Positions 31,510 through 42,172 of a DNA stretch of 64,000 bases are shown here, piece after piece. This DNA comes from Monodelphis domestica (taxonomy: Eukaryota > Chordata > Mammalia > Didelphimorphia > Didelphidae), in assembly GCF_027887165.1 (NCBI RefSeq), contig NC_077228.1:183793643-183857642 (forward strand). The letters run 5' to 3'. The notes under the pieces were generated by a model. It worked only from the letters and a program-made list of their open reading frames with translations. It was not told the DNA's origin and ran no database searches. The position numbers were made by a program, and so were the translations under genes. Numbering within the stretch: position 1 is the stretch's first letter; each line of letters opens with the position of its first letter.

Positions 31510-31670
31510 GTCATAGGATGAGAGGATTCAGAAGGGAAGAGGTTTTATAGAACCTCTAGTTGAACCCCATCATTTTGCATCAAAGGAAACTGAGGTTTAG
31601 AGAAGAGAAGTGTGACAGAAGTCTTATAGTATTATTGGTTTTAGAACTGGTAAGGACCTATAGATTTTCT
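31510..31670 (-). mobile_element. MIR-type SINE, antisense
   Basis: AACCTCTAGTTGAACCCCATC and AAAGGAAACTGAGGTTTAGAG. Confidence 0.55.
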
Positions 31671-31672
31671 AG

Positions 31673-31692
31673 TCTAGGCATTCTTAACTGTG

Positions 31693-31740
<48 letters not shown>

Positions 31741-31931
31741 ATGAATCCCTTTGAGAGTCTGACAGATCCATTCTCAGAATAATTTTTAAAAATTCATAAT
31801 TAAAGGAAATGATAGTTTCATCTAGCAGTTAGAGAAGAAAATAATTTTTTTTTTGCTATCTAAGTTCTTGGACATCCTAAGGCTTGTCGATCCATTTTGG
31901 GGTCCATGGTATCCAAGTTAAGAACCAATGA
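31673..31931. mobile_element. hAT-like relic, both ends present, with a TG microsatellite inside
   Basis: The left end is AGGCATTCTTAACTG. The right end is AAGTTAAGAACCAATG. Internal TTTGAGAGTCTGACAGATCC matches the copy at 24.02 kb. A (TG)22 run fills 31695-31738. Confidence 0.6.
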
Positions 31932-31999
31932 TGGAATTGAAATCCCCTACTTCCCCCCATACCCTACTATATATATATATATATTTTTTTTTTTTTAAC

Positions 32000-32370
32000 A
32001 GAGGAGGACACTGAAGGCCAAAGAGAAGCCTTACTGAATCACATAGAACTTAAGGGAAAGTACTGGTATTTCAGTCAAGGCCTTCTGCCACCAGATAGAT
32101 CCATCACTCAGGTGTTGTTCAGTCATTTTTAGTTATTTCCTACTTTTCACAACTCCATTTGGGGGTTTTCTTGGCAGAGGTACTAGAGTGGTTTGCCATT
32201 TCCATCTCTACCTCATTTTACAGATGAGGAAACCAAGGCAAACAGGGTGAAGTGACTTGCCCAGGGTTACACAGTTGGTGTCTAAGGCCAGATTTGAATT
32301 CAGGAAGAGGAGTCTTCCTGATTCCAGGTCTGGCACTCTATCCACTGTGCCGCTTATCTGCCCCAATTAC
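32000..32370 (-). mobile_element. Antisense MIR-like SINE plus family A SINE
   Basis: 32000-32110 is an old antisense MIR. 32112-32364 is an almost complete antisense family A copy (TGTTGTTCAGTCATTTTTAG through CTATCCACTGTGCCGC). Confidence 0.75.
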
Positions 32371-32514
32371 TCTAGAGTATTAACTCTATTAACTGGACTA
32401 TCTAACTAAGTGAAACATTGCATTCGCCAATAATAGAGCATTCTGAGCAAGTGTGTGCCTGTGTGTCATACTGTGTATGGGAAATATTTAACTAATGGAG
32501 TTTGGTTACCCAGT

Positions 32515-32660
32515 GTAAGCCATAATGTCATAATTCAGAACTGGAAAGGGCCTCAGAGGGCCAATCTTCTACTTTTATAGAGGAGGTAACCATGACCCAA
32601 AGAGAAAAAGTAACTTAGAAGACTTTGGGATCTACTACTGGTAGGAATCTTCTAGGTTCT
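32515..32660 (-). mobile_element. MIR-type SINE, antisense
   Basis: AATTCAGAACTGGAAAGGGCCTCAGAGG and TAACCATGACCCAAAGAG. Confidence 0.55.
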
Positions 32661-32942
32661 CAGGTCTAATTTGCCTTATCTTTACATACCAGGGAGGAAA
32701 TTAAGGCCTAGAGGAGAAGCCATTTGTCCTGGGAAGTTTTCCTGAGGTTGTTGGTGGGGAGACCATTCTTTCAATTTCTAAGACTCATGAAAACTCTGCA
32801 TGCCACACAGTGCTTTTCAGTCCTTTATAAAAAATAACGAATCCATTTGTTCTCTTTGCATACATTTTCCCTTCTACACACTCCTGGCTTATGATTCCCA
32901 CCAAACTATCTAGCTTCCTGAGAGAACATGGAAACAGTCCAT

Positions 32943-33000
32943 ATTGTTGGAAGACTCTTGGGTCACTAGCTATTGTTGGAAGACTCTTGGGTCACTAGCT
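32943..33000. repeat. Exact tandem duplication, 2 x 29 bp
   Basis: A 29-bp unit beginning ATTGTTGGAAGACTC and ending CACTAGCT occurs at 32943-32971 and again at 32972-33000 without a mismatch. Confidence 0.95.
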
Positions 33001-33159
33001 TAAAGAAGGGAGAAGTTCAAGTTTGTTGACATAAGGAATAATTTCTCTGACTTGGGCTCATCCTAAATTTCTGGTCCTGGTGACCGTGGATTGTCTCTCC
33101 ACCTTCATGTTTGTCTTCATTTGGTACTTGAGGGAAAAAATGGGAATTCAGGACAGCTG

Positions 33160-33735
33160 GCTAGGCGACTCAGCAAACTCCAATGGCTTCCTGTTAGTGC
33201 CTTTATCAAATATAAAACGGACTATTTGGCTTTTACAAGCCTTCACAACGTGATCCCTTTCTACCTTTAAAGCTTTCTGATGCTTTCCGCCCCTCCACAC
33301 ACTCTGTGAGCCACTCTATGATCCTGGTCTGTTTGCTTTTCCTCACAGTCTTCCATTGCCCAACTCCATACATTTGCAATGACTATTTCCCATATCTGGA
33401 ATGCTCTCCCTATTTATCTGTGCTTTATAGCTTTTCTGGTTTCCTTCAACATTCAGTTAGATGCCCACCTTCTGTAGGATGCCTCCTCCCTCTTTCTTCC
33501 TTCTGAGATTACCTTCCATTTATGCCATAGACATCTTGAATGCACATAGTTATTATTTGCATTTTGAATGCACATATTTATTATTTTCATCTTTCCCCCT
33601 CATTAGATGGTAGTTCCCTTGAGAGTAAGGATTGTTTTCCCTACCACACACACACTTTTCTTTTCATTTGTAGCTCTTAGCACAGTGTCTGACACTAGGA
33701 AATGCCAAATAACGTTTGTTGACTGAATGGCATTT
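33160..33735 (+). mobile_element. L2 LINE 3' region, long sense copy
   Basis: CAAACTCCAATGGCTTCCTG, CATATCTGGAATGCTCTCCC, GATGGTAGTTCCCTTGAGAG, CTTAGCACAGTGTCTGACAC and a GTTTGTTGACTGAATG end follow the L2 3' order. A 27-bp imperfect tandem repeat of TTGAATGCACATA lies at 33533-33590. Confidence 0.8.
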
Positions 33736-36009
33736 AGATCCTCATGATAATAGACCTGGAAGGGATAGGAAGAGTTGTCTTGTCCAACTCCCTCATTTAA
33801 AGATGTTCTATGTCCCACTCCTTCCCCTCTGACTCCTCTTCACCTAAGCAAGCACCCTTCTCCCAGTGCTTAGCCTTGGGACCAAGACTTCTGCTCAAAT
33901 CAAATGCTAAAGAAAAAGGCAATTTGAACTGAAGTCAAATAGAAAATTCCTATGAAGATGGAGTTCCGTGATGTGCTCGGTTGCCTTGTGCCATGTGGTT
34001 TACACAAATCGGTTCAGTTGATCGGTGCAGAGCTGGAAATGTATAGGCTAACAAGATGACCTCATCGGGAGCAGGCCAGACGTTGGCATCCATAAACGGC
34101 CATTGAAGCGGCCAGTTCAGCGACCGACCAGAGTGTGAGCCCCACATGGGGCAGGTAAGCTAGGGAAAGAGAGATCTAATTGTTCAGTCCTGCAGGAGAG
34201 GCCCATTGAACAAAACCCCCACACAGTCCTTACTCATAACTTCCACTTGCTGAGAACTTTTTTTTTTCCAAGCAGGTTCAGCAGGTTTTCCATGGAAAGG
34301 TGTGGAACCTACCCAAAGCAAGACAATTACAAAATTTTCCTATTCACAGAGCCTTCTTCCTTGCTGGCTAGTGCCTTGGTCCCATCCCCCAGCTCCTTCC
34401 ACCTCCTCTACCTCTTCCCTTCTCAAATCTATCATAGCCTCAATAATTCTACCACAGAAGAAATTAGTTAAAGTCACAAATTGGGTTGACTCAGCTGAAT
34501 AAAGGCATTCTCTTCTCCAAAGTGCTAAATATTCCCTTTTAAAAATATATAAAATGTTTATTAAAAGAAAAAAAAGATTCAAATGTTATTGTAGGAGTTG
34601 GCAAAACTCAGAGCCAGAATGAAAGAAAAAATACTCCTGAGGTGGTGGTTTTCTCTTCAGGTGCCATTTAAAACACTGACACAGAAATCCATGCCACCTG
34701 TAGAATCTGCATGTTCACTGAATAAGGTTTCCATACACACCCACACCATCGGCTTGTGATCAGGTGATTGATTGTCCCAACTCTAGGCCAGAGAGCTTGT
34801 TTTCTCAAACCTTTTATTTTCATTTCAATGCACCTGCACCCTCCTCCCAAGCTTTGGCCATGACTACATTACCCTGATCTGGCTGTCGACATGGGAAAGT
34901 GAGTCTTGGAGTTGACTTGGCATTAGGCAATCTGGTTTCCTAAGGCAGTGGTGTGGAATTTAAATAGAAATGGGGGTCACTAAACCCTACATAAGCATCC
35001 AAGTGGGCAGCATATTGACTTAGAAAACCACACATTATCATTATCTCTGTTTTATTGCATTTTTACTTGTTTTCTTAAATATTTCTCAATCGTGTTTTAA
35101 TCTGTTTCCAGACAAACCAAGTAGTGCTGTGGGGTCTTGTCCGCAGCTGTGTATTTGACAATCACTGTCCCAGAGGATTTGGGAAGAAAACAGAATCTTG
35201 GTGAATTGAGTTTAATTTCATTTTCAGGTTCTTGATAGTGTTTCACCAGTCTTTGGTTTGTTCTAGAGGCCCTCTCATACTTAGGGAGGATCATTGATCT
35301 AAGGCTGGTAGCTTTGCCTCCTCAAGAATTCCCAACCCCCAAGACGGGTACCAGCTAGTTTTTGCAAAGGACTGAGATGAATATTAGGAAGGCTGGAGGT
35401 GAATTGTGGGTGGCAAGTTTGGTTTTGGCTTCCCAGCATTCTAGTCTGTTTGCTTGAATGATGGGGTGCCGGTGGTCTCAGTTTTGATGAAAGCTATTTC
35501 ATTTATTCAACGTCTACATGCTAAAGAATCCTATTTGCAAGTGCTAAGTAACCTAGCAAATATGGTCTGAATTATCAACCACAGCAGGGGGATATTTACA
35601 GTATGCATCTTGAGTTTAGAAGAGATTAGTGTCCCTCTGGGTCCAATCCATTGCCATTGATGTCATTAATCCAGCTCTTATTATGTGGATCCCCATCTCA
35701 GGGCAGTTAGAATTGCTCACGAGAGGCCGGGCAAGTGTTCCTTAAATGTGGACAGCTTACTCGGACCCTCTAAAGGAAAATCCCCAGGAGGAAGTGAGCT
35801 CCTATGACTCAAGGTTTGCATTAAAGTTGTGGGAACCCCATCTTTCTATGTTAGCCCAGGCATGTATGGTGGAGATGTCACTGTTGGCCAGGTATCGAGG
35901 AGGATGCCTATAGTCCATAGTGGCAATTCGATAAAACTCAAGATAAAAAATCTAAGCTCAGCTGCCAGTATTTATGTTCTTTTTCAGTTTGTACCTTTAT
36001 TTTTTGCAA
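33736..36009. other. Repeat-poor block of about 2.3 kb
   Basis: Except for short low-complexity runs I see no SINE or LINE here, which is unusual for this window. No coding exon is convincing. Two parts (33950-34160 and 35480-35760) stand out and are described in the findings. Confidence 0.5.
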
Positions 36010-36725
36010 TAGGAATCAAACAGGCTCAGAGATGGAAAGGACCCCAGAGGGCATAGGACCCAGTTTTCCTTCCAATTTAGTTTCATTCTCCATTGACAAC
36101 CAGGACTAGAAGAGAAGCACACATCATAGGACACTGTTCTATCTTCAGAAAGCCCTGATTGTAGAGAGTTCCTTATTCTAACTAAAATCTGTCTCCTTGT
36201 GCTTTTGTCCCATTTCTGACCTTTATAATTACTGAGAACTACATACCCCCAGTTTGTTCAGTGGAGGTATAATTTGGTATTCCTCTGCCATCCTGGTTAG
36301 TCCAGATACTCTTCAACTTGGTAGATAGGACAACCAAAACCGAACATAATTGGGTTCTGGTCAGCACGGTGTATAGTGGAACCATTAATTCCTCCAACTG
36401 TGGCCATGTACTTTTATCAAAGCAACCTAAAATCTAATTTGCTTTATTAGCAATCACATCATACTATTGGTTTATATGAAGTTTATGATCAATGAAAATA
36501 CTCAGATCTTTCACTGCAAGGGCTACTCTCTGAACACCATTCAGTTTTTTGAACCTAAGTGCAAGATTGTAAGTTTAATCTTGTTTTTGCTCCTTGTGCC
36601 TACCTAGTCGAGTTGATTGTTTAAACCGTAATTTTGTCATCTCACGTTATTAGCTATTTCCAAAATGGTTGGTGTCATTTGCCTTTGATATCTTCACTCA
36701 AGTCTGATTAAAAATACTAACACAA
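36010..36725 (-). mobile_element. Ancient LINE remnant, CR1/L3-like, antisense
   Basis: ATGGAAAGGACCCCAGAGGG, then GGTTCTGGTCAGCACGGTGTATAGTGG, AATTTGCTTTATTAGCAATCACATC, GAACCTAAGTGCAAGATTG and TTGGTGTCATTTGCC. I recognise this order as an old mammal-wide repeat with conserved text, probably L3/CR1 read backwards. The family is not certain. Confidence 0.45.
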
Positions 36726-36744
36726 ATACTTTATGATTGCTCCT

Positions 36745-36910
36745 ATCTTGTATTATGCCTGTAGATGTGCTTTCACTTCCCCAATTAGATTTTGGGCTCT
36801 TTGAGGGCAAGAGACTCACATTTTCTAGTTCTTTTATGGCCACCCACTGGTCTTTGTACAGGGCTCTAATCACAGCTGGTGCTCCAATAAAGGCTAACTA
36901 GCACAACTAA
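36745..36910 (+). mobile_element. L2 3' end
   Basis: ATTTTGGGCTCTTTGAGGGCAAGAG and GCTGGTGCTCCAATAAAGGC. Confidence 0.55.
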
Positions 36911-37233
36911 TCTGTTCGAACTGTTTCTAAATTAAAGCCATTCAGACAGATGGGAATCTCACCTCTTGGTAAAGACCTTTAAGGGAAAAAAATTCCATAT
37001 CCTCCCACAGTCACAAGCTCCTAGAGTCCACCATCTGGAGGTTGGAGAGAAAGGATTGGGGAGGTAGCCACTTGAGAATCATTGCTTTCTGATGCTGAGT
37101 TATTTTAAGGAGAGGAAGGACTCAGCATTTTTAGCTGGAACTCAAAGTTTGATCATCCAGCCAAGGCAACCATTCAGGGACTCAAGTGGAGCAAGGCACA
37201 AGCTATGCTTTGTGTAATCAATTAGTAATTATT
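36911..37233. other. Unassigned sequence
   Basis: No gene or repeat recognised. Confidence 0.4.
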
Positions 37234-37489
37234 TATTGTTGTTTAGTTGTTTCAGTCATGTCTGACTTTTCATGACCCCATGTAGGGTTTTCTTGGCAAA
37301 GATACTAGAGTGGTCTGCCATTTTCTTTTCCAATTCATTAGAGAGATGGGAAAAATTAAAGCAAACAGGGTTAAGTGTCTTGCCCAGGCTCACACATTTA
37401 GTAAGTGTCTGAGACCAGATTTGAACTCAGGAAGATACATTTTCCTGACTTCAGGTCCAGTGCTCTATCCACTGAGCCACTTATTTATC
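37234..37489 (-). mobile_element. Family A SINE, full length
   Basis: TTATTGTTGTTTAGTTGTTTCAGTCATGTCTGAC through GGGTTTTCTTGGCAAAGATACTAGAG to CTATCCACTGAGCCAC. Confidence 0.85.
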
Positions 37490-37569
37490 AGGCACTTGCC
37501 TGACACTGGAAAATGCTGGTGGGATATAGAGATTGCCCTCAACTTACATTTTATTGCAGGAGCCTATAT

Positions 37570-37665
37570 AGTACATATATATGTATGTATGTATGTGTGT
37601 GTACATATCTATACATATCCATATATGTGTATACATATATATGTGCACACATCTATCTACCTACT
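37570..37665. repeat. Imperfect ATGT/ATAC simple repeat
   Basis: Runs of TATGTATG and ACATATCTATAC of several phases. Confidence 0.7.
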
Positions 37666-37814
37666 AAATAATATGCAAAAATGTTTTAAAGGAAGGTATC
37701 AATTAAAAAACAAACAAACAGTACAAAACACACTTAACAATTTTTTTTTTGCAGTTGATTAGAGAGTTGCCAGTAGTCTTCTTCTCAGCTCTGGACATCA
37801 GGGAAGCATTCATG

Positions 37815-37990
37815 TAGCAAAGAGATTTTTAATCTTTTTTGTGTGCTACATGTGCCCTTTTGGCAGTATGGTAAAGCTTAGAGAGTCTTTCCATGAGAAA
37901 AAAATTAAAAACGTCTAAATAAGATACAAAAGATCACAAAGGAAACCAATTTTAATGAAGTACAGTATCAACATACCATTTAAAGGACCC
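37815..37990. mobile_element. hAT-like relic, partial
   Basis: TTTTTAATCTTTTTTGTGTGC, CCCTTTTGGCAGTATGGTAAAGC and AAGATCACAAAGGAAACCAATT match the family at 24.0 and 9.1 kb. Confidence 0.5.
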
Positions 37991-37994
37991 TGGG

Positions 37995-38250
37995 TTCAAA
38001 ATCCTAGATGTGTGGGGAGGAGAGAGACACTTTAGAATTAGCTGAAGAAGCTGGGATGAGTGGAGCCTTGGACAGGCTATTACTGAGAAGAGCTGAGGGG
38101 AGGAACCTCCAGGTCTTCTGTTTGATTAGATTTTGTTAAACTCCTGGCTCGGTTTTATTTGGTGGTTTTTATTCACCAATGATTCTTGTTTTATACCTCA
38201 ATAAACACTGTCTTTTCCTTTCCAAACCAACCCCATCTCTAGGCTACCAT
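37995..38250 (+). mobile_element. LTR-like fragment (weak)
   Basis: GC-moderate text ends in a T-rich stretch with CTCAATAAACACTGTC, which resembles an LTR R-region polyadenylation signal. No paired terminal repeat was found, so this is only a possible fossil LTR. Confidence 0.25.
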
Positions 38251-38401
38251 TTTTATTTTGTCCATTTAGCAGGAGATTTCATAAGACACTCTGTGCTTGG
38301 ATACAGCAAAGGTAAACAAGGTGGAACCCGGTGCCCCAATGCATCAAGTGCATTGCTTTGGATCACTGGTTAGTCCTAACTCATCCTCAGTGTACTCTCC
38401 A

Positions 38402-38403
<2 letters not shown>

Positions 38404-38444
<41 letters not shown>
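38404..38444. repeat. (GT)n microsatellite
   Basis: About 20 uninterrupted units. Confidence 0.95.
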
Positions 38445-38448
<4 letters not shown>

Positions 38449-38762
38449 AGACACCAGTTTACTTAGCCATCCCTGACAATGCTGTCATGCTGACACTATG
38501 CTATTTGGAAGGTGAGGGGGTAGGGAGTACACATAGACTCCCTTTCTCCCCAGGATTAATTAACTAAATTAAATTTTAATTATAATCAATTAAATTTAAT
38601 TTAAAAAAAGGAAAGAATGATCCCCAATGAGCCCTATTGATGGATTGAGGAATCTGCTTTCTATAAAGGATAGGAGAAGACTACCTTGTTTCAAAGTAAT
38701 TCTTTTTAATGGAAAAAACAAGCTACAGCTGCTGATATAAGATCTATTGGTGGCTGGTACAT
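38445..38762. other. Unassigned AT-rich sequence
   Basis: It includes an AATTAA-rich low-complexity stretch at 38553-38605. No gene recognised. Confidence 0.4.
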
Positions 38763-39076
38763 GTTGTTGGTTAGTTGACTCAGTTGTGTCTAACTCTTCA
38801 TGACCCCATGGACCCTATTGGCCATGGGGCTTTGTTGGCAAAGATATTGGAGTGGTTTGCAATCTTCTACACCTTTGTATAAAGGCAAACAGATTAAATG
38901 ACTTGCCTGGGGTCACATAGGTACTGAGTATCTGAGGCTGGATATGAACACTTTGTGGATTACTAGGCAATTAGAAATTAAGTGAGTTGCTCAAGATTAC
39001 ACATATAATAAGTATCTGAGGCTGGATTTGAACTAAGGTCTTCCTGACTCCAGGCATGAGCAATCTATCTGCCCCT
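38763..39076 (-). mobile_element. Family A SINE variant with duplicated middle and BovB-like tail
   Basis: The tail reads TTGACTCAGTTGTGTCTAACTCTTCATGACCCCATGGACC, almost the same as the known BovB/Bov-tA tail. The body part (ACTTGCCTGGGGTCACATAGG ... ATCTGAGGCTGGAT) occurs twice in a row (about 38895-38955 and 38970-39035). Confidence 0.8.
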
Positions 39077-39164
39077 GGCTGGTACATAGTAAGTATTTAA
39101 TAAATTAATAAATAAAAAGTTGATTGGCAGAGCTTGAAATGCAGTCTACATACGTTACCCACCT

Positions 39165-39364
39165 TTCTTTTTTTATTTTTATTTTTTTATTAAATTCTTA
39201 CCTTCCATCTTAGAATCAATACTGTGTATTGGTTTGAAGAGAGAAGAGTGGTAAGGGCTAGCCAATGGGAGTTAAGTGACTTGCCCAGGGTCACGCAGCT
39301 TTTGAACTTAGGACCTCCCATCCCTAGGCCTGGCTCTCAATCCACCAAGCCACCCAGTTGCCCC
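39165..39364 (-). mobile_element. Family B SINE
   Basis: A poly-T tail, then CTTACCTTCCATCTTAGAATCAATACTGTGTATTGG, GTGGTAAGGGCTAGCCAATGGG, and a head ending CACCCAGTTGCCCC. Slightly shortened in the body. Confidence 0.85.
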
Positions 39365-39454
39365 ACTACCATTCTTAAGAGGGCAAAGATAAACAGAACC
39401 AGATCTGACCATGGACTTCTTCCCCCTGCAGCTGAGATCTCCTATGTATGGTTT

Positions 39455-39575
39455 CTTCCCCTTAGTAAAATGTGCCCTTCTTGAGAGCAGGATTGTCTTG
39501 CTCTTCTGTTTGTGACCCTGGCACTTGGCACCATGCTTTGTGCATAGTACGCACTTACTGAATGTTTTTCCTTCA
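39455..39575 (+). mobile_element. L2 3' end
   Basis: TTCTTGAGAGCAGGATTGTC, GCACTTGGCACCATGC, CATAGTACGCACTTACTGAATG. Confidence 0.65.
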
Positions 39576-40002
39576 TCTTAACTTGGCTGGAAATGAGAGA
39601 TGGGACTTGAAGAAACAGGTCTTCTGAGGTCAACGTGGATCATTCTCTTCTCTCTACCTGTTGGATAACAGAGTAGAAGCTTTTGGGCTCTACTGTTCTG
39701 GTGTTCTGGAGAATGGAACCATAGGGAGAATTGTGGCTTATCATTTCTCCTTGGACAGTGGTATATAGAAGACTGCCCTTATAGCAAGCAGCAAAACAAC
39801 CAGCAAGATTCATCTATCCAACTCCCTCTGCTAGGAATTGGGAAATCTGTATAGCCTTGTGTCAATAACCAGGCCCAGGAGAACTTGGGCTCAGATCCCA
39901 GGCCCCAATCCTCTTAGAACTAATTGCATGTTTCATGCTTTTACGATATCGGTAAGAATTCCTGTTTCATTATAGAGGAGCCATCCTGGATGTATTTGGA
40001 GA
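39576..40002. other. Unassigned sequence
   Basis: No gene or repeat recognised. Confidence 0.4.
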
Positions 40003-40186
40003 GGTGGCCTGGCATAGTGGTTAGGGTACTGGGTCCAGAGTCAAGAAGACCTGGGTTCAGATCTTACCTTAGATATGAAGTATGTGGCCCTGGGCAAGTT
40101 ACTTAATCTCTTTCTCCCTCAGTTTCTTTCTCTATAAAATAAAAAGGAGGTTGGTCCCTTTCAGCTTGAAAATCTATGATCCTCTG
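40003..40186 (+). mobile_element. tRNA-headed MAR/MIR-type SINE
   Basis: The head GGTGGCCTGGCATAGTGGTTAGGG has an A-box-like segment, and GGGTTCAGATC is B-box-like. The tail reads GGAGGTTGGTCCCTTTCAGC. Confidence 0.7.
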
Positions 40187-40504
40187 TGTATGTTTATTAT
40201 GTGTGTTTGCACATCTGTGCAAAAATATGTATATACCTTAATAACCTCTGATAGGTCATGGGCTTGATAGTGCCCATTAAATTATTTTCTTTCTCTTCCT
40301 TGCTCCTTCCTCTTTTTTTCAGAATTTGATGATTATCTAGGGATAAAAGGTTTGGTCCTTAGTAAATTTAGGATGGAAGATCCTTATTAACTGGATGGAT
40401 CTGTGTATCATTTTGTGCATGTATGTGTATGTGTGTATAGTCTACTGAAGTGCCCCTCTGGTGGCCGGCCAAAATGTGGACTTGACCCTTGAAGGATATC
40501 CCTT

Positions 40505-40855
40505 TCTCCCTCCCTCCTCCCTCCCTCCCTCCCTCCCTCCCTCCCTTTCTTCCTTCCTTCCTTCCTTCCTTCCTTCCTTCCTTCCTTCCTTCCTTCCTTC
40601 CTTCCTTCCTTCCTTCCTTCCTTCCTTCCTTCCTTCCTTCCTTCCTTCCTTCCTTCCTTCCTTCTTTCCTTCCTTCTTTCCTTCCTTCCCTCCTTCCCTC
40701 CTCTCCTTCCCTCCTCTCATTCCCTCCTTCCTTCCTTCCTTCCTTCCTTCCTTCCTTCCTTCCTTCCTTCCTTCCTTCCTTCCTTCCTTCCTTCCTTCCT
40801 TCCTTCCTTCCTTCCTTCCTTCCTTCCTTCCTTCCTTCCTTCCTCCCTCCCTTTT
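40505..40855. repeat. Very long (TTCC)n microsatellite
   Basis: About 350 bp are pure pyrimidine on plus, mostly TTCC units. A TCCC start lies at 40505-40545 and an interrupted zone (TTTC, TCTCC) at 40665-40728. The long open frames it produces (repeats of PSFL on plus, EGRK on minus) are artefacts of the repeat. Confidence 0.97.
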
Positions 40856-41019
40856 TATAATTTTGTCCAGGAAATGAAGTCAATAAAATTCCTAAAGAAA
40901 ACTCCATGGACTCACAATAGGCTGTGATGGGGTAGGGGTGAAGGTATATGTGTTTTGCAGGATGTAGTGATTTAGCAGAAGGTTGGTTCATGGACATGGC
41001 CCACATCTCCATCACTTCT

Positions 41020-41225
41020 TCATAGTTTACAGAGCACTCTCTTCACAACTATCCTACAAGACAGTCAGCATGAGTTTTTATCATCCTATTTTTAAAGATG
41101 GGAAAACTGAAGCTTAGGGAGGTAAAGCAATTTTCTTTGTCACACAGCTGGGAAGTATCAGAGCCAGGATTCATATCCAGGTAGGAGGACTCGGAGTCCA
41201 TTTTCCTTCCCATCATGCCATGTTG
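41020..41225 (-). mobile_element. MIR SINE, antisense
   Basis: TATTTTTAAAGATGGGAAAACTGAAGC and TCACACAGCTGGGAAGTATCAGAGCC. Confidence 0.7.
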
Positions 41226-41246
41226 TGTATGATACTTGTGCATTCC

Positions 41247-41250
<4 letters not shown>

Positions 41251-41301
<51 letters not shown>
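41251..41301. repeat. (GT)n microsatellite
   Basis: About 25 uninterrupted units. Confidence 0.95.
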
Positions 41302-41303
<2 letters not shown>

Positions 41304-41429
41304 ATAAAATGAGAGGCTAAGGAAAGACTTGTAGTGAACCCTTCTGTAGGAGAATTGTCTAATTTGCGTAATGGATCTTAGGGCTCTACCATCTTGGTCT
41401 GAAGAATCAGGATCAATAAGTCAATCAAT

Positions 41430-41835
41430 CCACCAATTAACAAGCATTGATTAGTCACTCTATTCCAGGTACAGAACAAAATGAAACTATTCCTGCCCCA
41501 AAGTAGATTATGGTTCTGTCAGATAAGACAACATATACATGTACATCTGTGAATATAGAAGGCAGAAAAACACATTTGAGGAAATGTCAGAGTGGGGTCC
41601 TTGCAGTTTTGGAAATCAGGAAAGCCTCAAAGCCTGGTAGGGAAGTGCTAGGCATTTGCTAAGTTTTTACAAGTATTATCTCATTTGAGTCCTCACAACA
41701 ACTCTGTGAGGGAGGTGCTATTATTATCTACATTTGGCTATTGAAGAAACTGAGGCAGACAGAAGTTAAATGATTTGCCTAGGGCTACCTAATGAGGAAG
41801 TACCTGAGACCAGATTTGGTCTATATGATCCAGGA
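41430..41835 (-). mobile_element. Antisense L2 3' end followed by antisense MIR
   Basis: L2 at 41440-41640 (ATTCCAGGTACAGAAC, CTGCCCCAAAGTAG). MIR at 41645-41830 (ATTATCTCATTTGAGTCCTCACAACAACTC, ATTGAAGAAACTGAGGC). Confidence 0.65.
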
Positions 41836-42019
41836 GTCCTTGGGGGGGGCAGCTTTTTAAGTAGGGGAGGAACATAGTAAGCTGGGTTAGCTCTGGCCAG
41901 GTCCTATGATTTTGCCCCTTGGTAAACCCTTCAGGGCCTTGTATCTTGAGCTTCTGAGATGATAGAAAATGACTTTGTAAGAAGCATCATCTTCTTTCTG
42001 AGATGACCTCCCATGATTA

Positions 42020-42172
42020 TATATCTCATAGTTATTTCCATGTTGTCTCTCCCTTTGGACTGTGAGTTCCTTGGGGGAAGGGATATGTTTTCTTATTTAT
42101 CCCCAGTACTTCCCAGAGTGCCTGGCACATAGTAAGTGCTTAATAAATCCTTATTGACTGACTGACATTTAT
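42020..42172 (+). mobile_element. L2 3' end
   Basis: TTTGGACTGTGAGTTCCTTGGGGG, CCAGAGTGCCTGGCACATAG and TAAATCCTTATTGACTGACTGAC are an intact L2 3' terminus. Confidence 0.85.

Noticed and set aside
33958-34059. A 33-codon ATG frame (MEFRDVLGCLVPCG) in the CpG patch
   Set aside because: Too short, with no supporting splice or homology evidence. Conserved non-coding function is more likely.
37310-37762. A 150-codon plus-strand frame
   Set aside because: It runs through an antisense SINE and an ATGT simple repeat, with no coding content.
40003-40075. tRNA-like segment with A- and B-box-like motifs
   Set aside because: It is the head of a SINE with a non-tRNA body following. It cannot fold as a full tRNA.
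40368-41015. A 215-codon minus frame and 123-138-codon plus frames over the TTCC tract
   Set aside because: They are translations of a microsatellite (EGRK and PSFL repeats), with no flanking coding signal.
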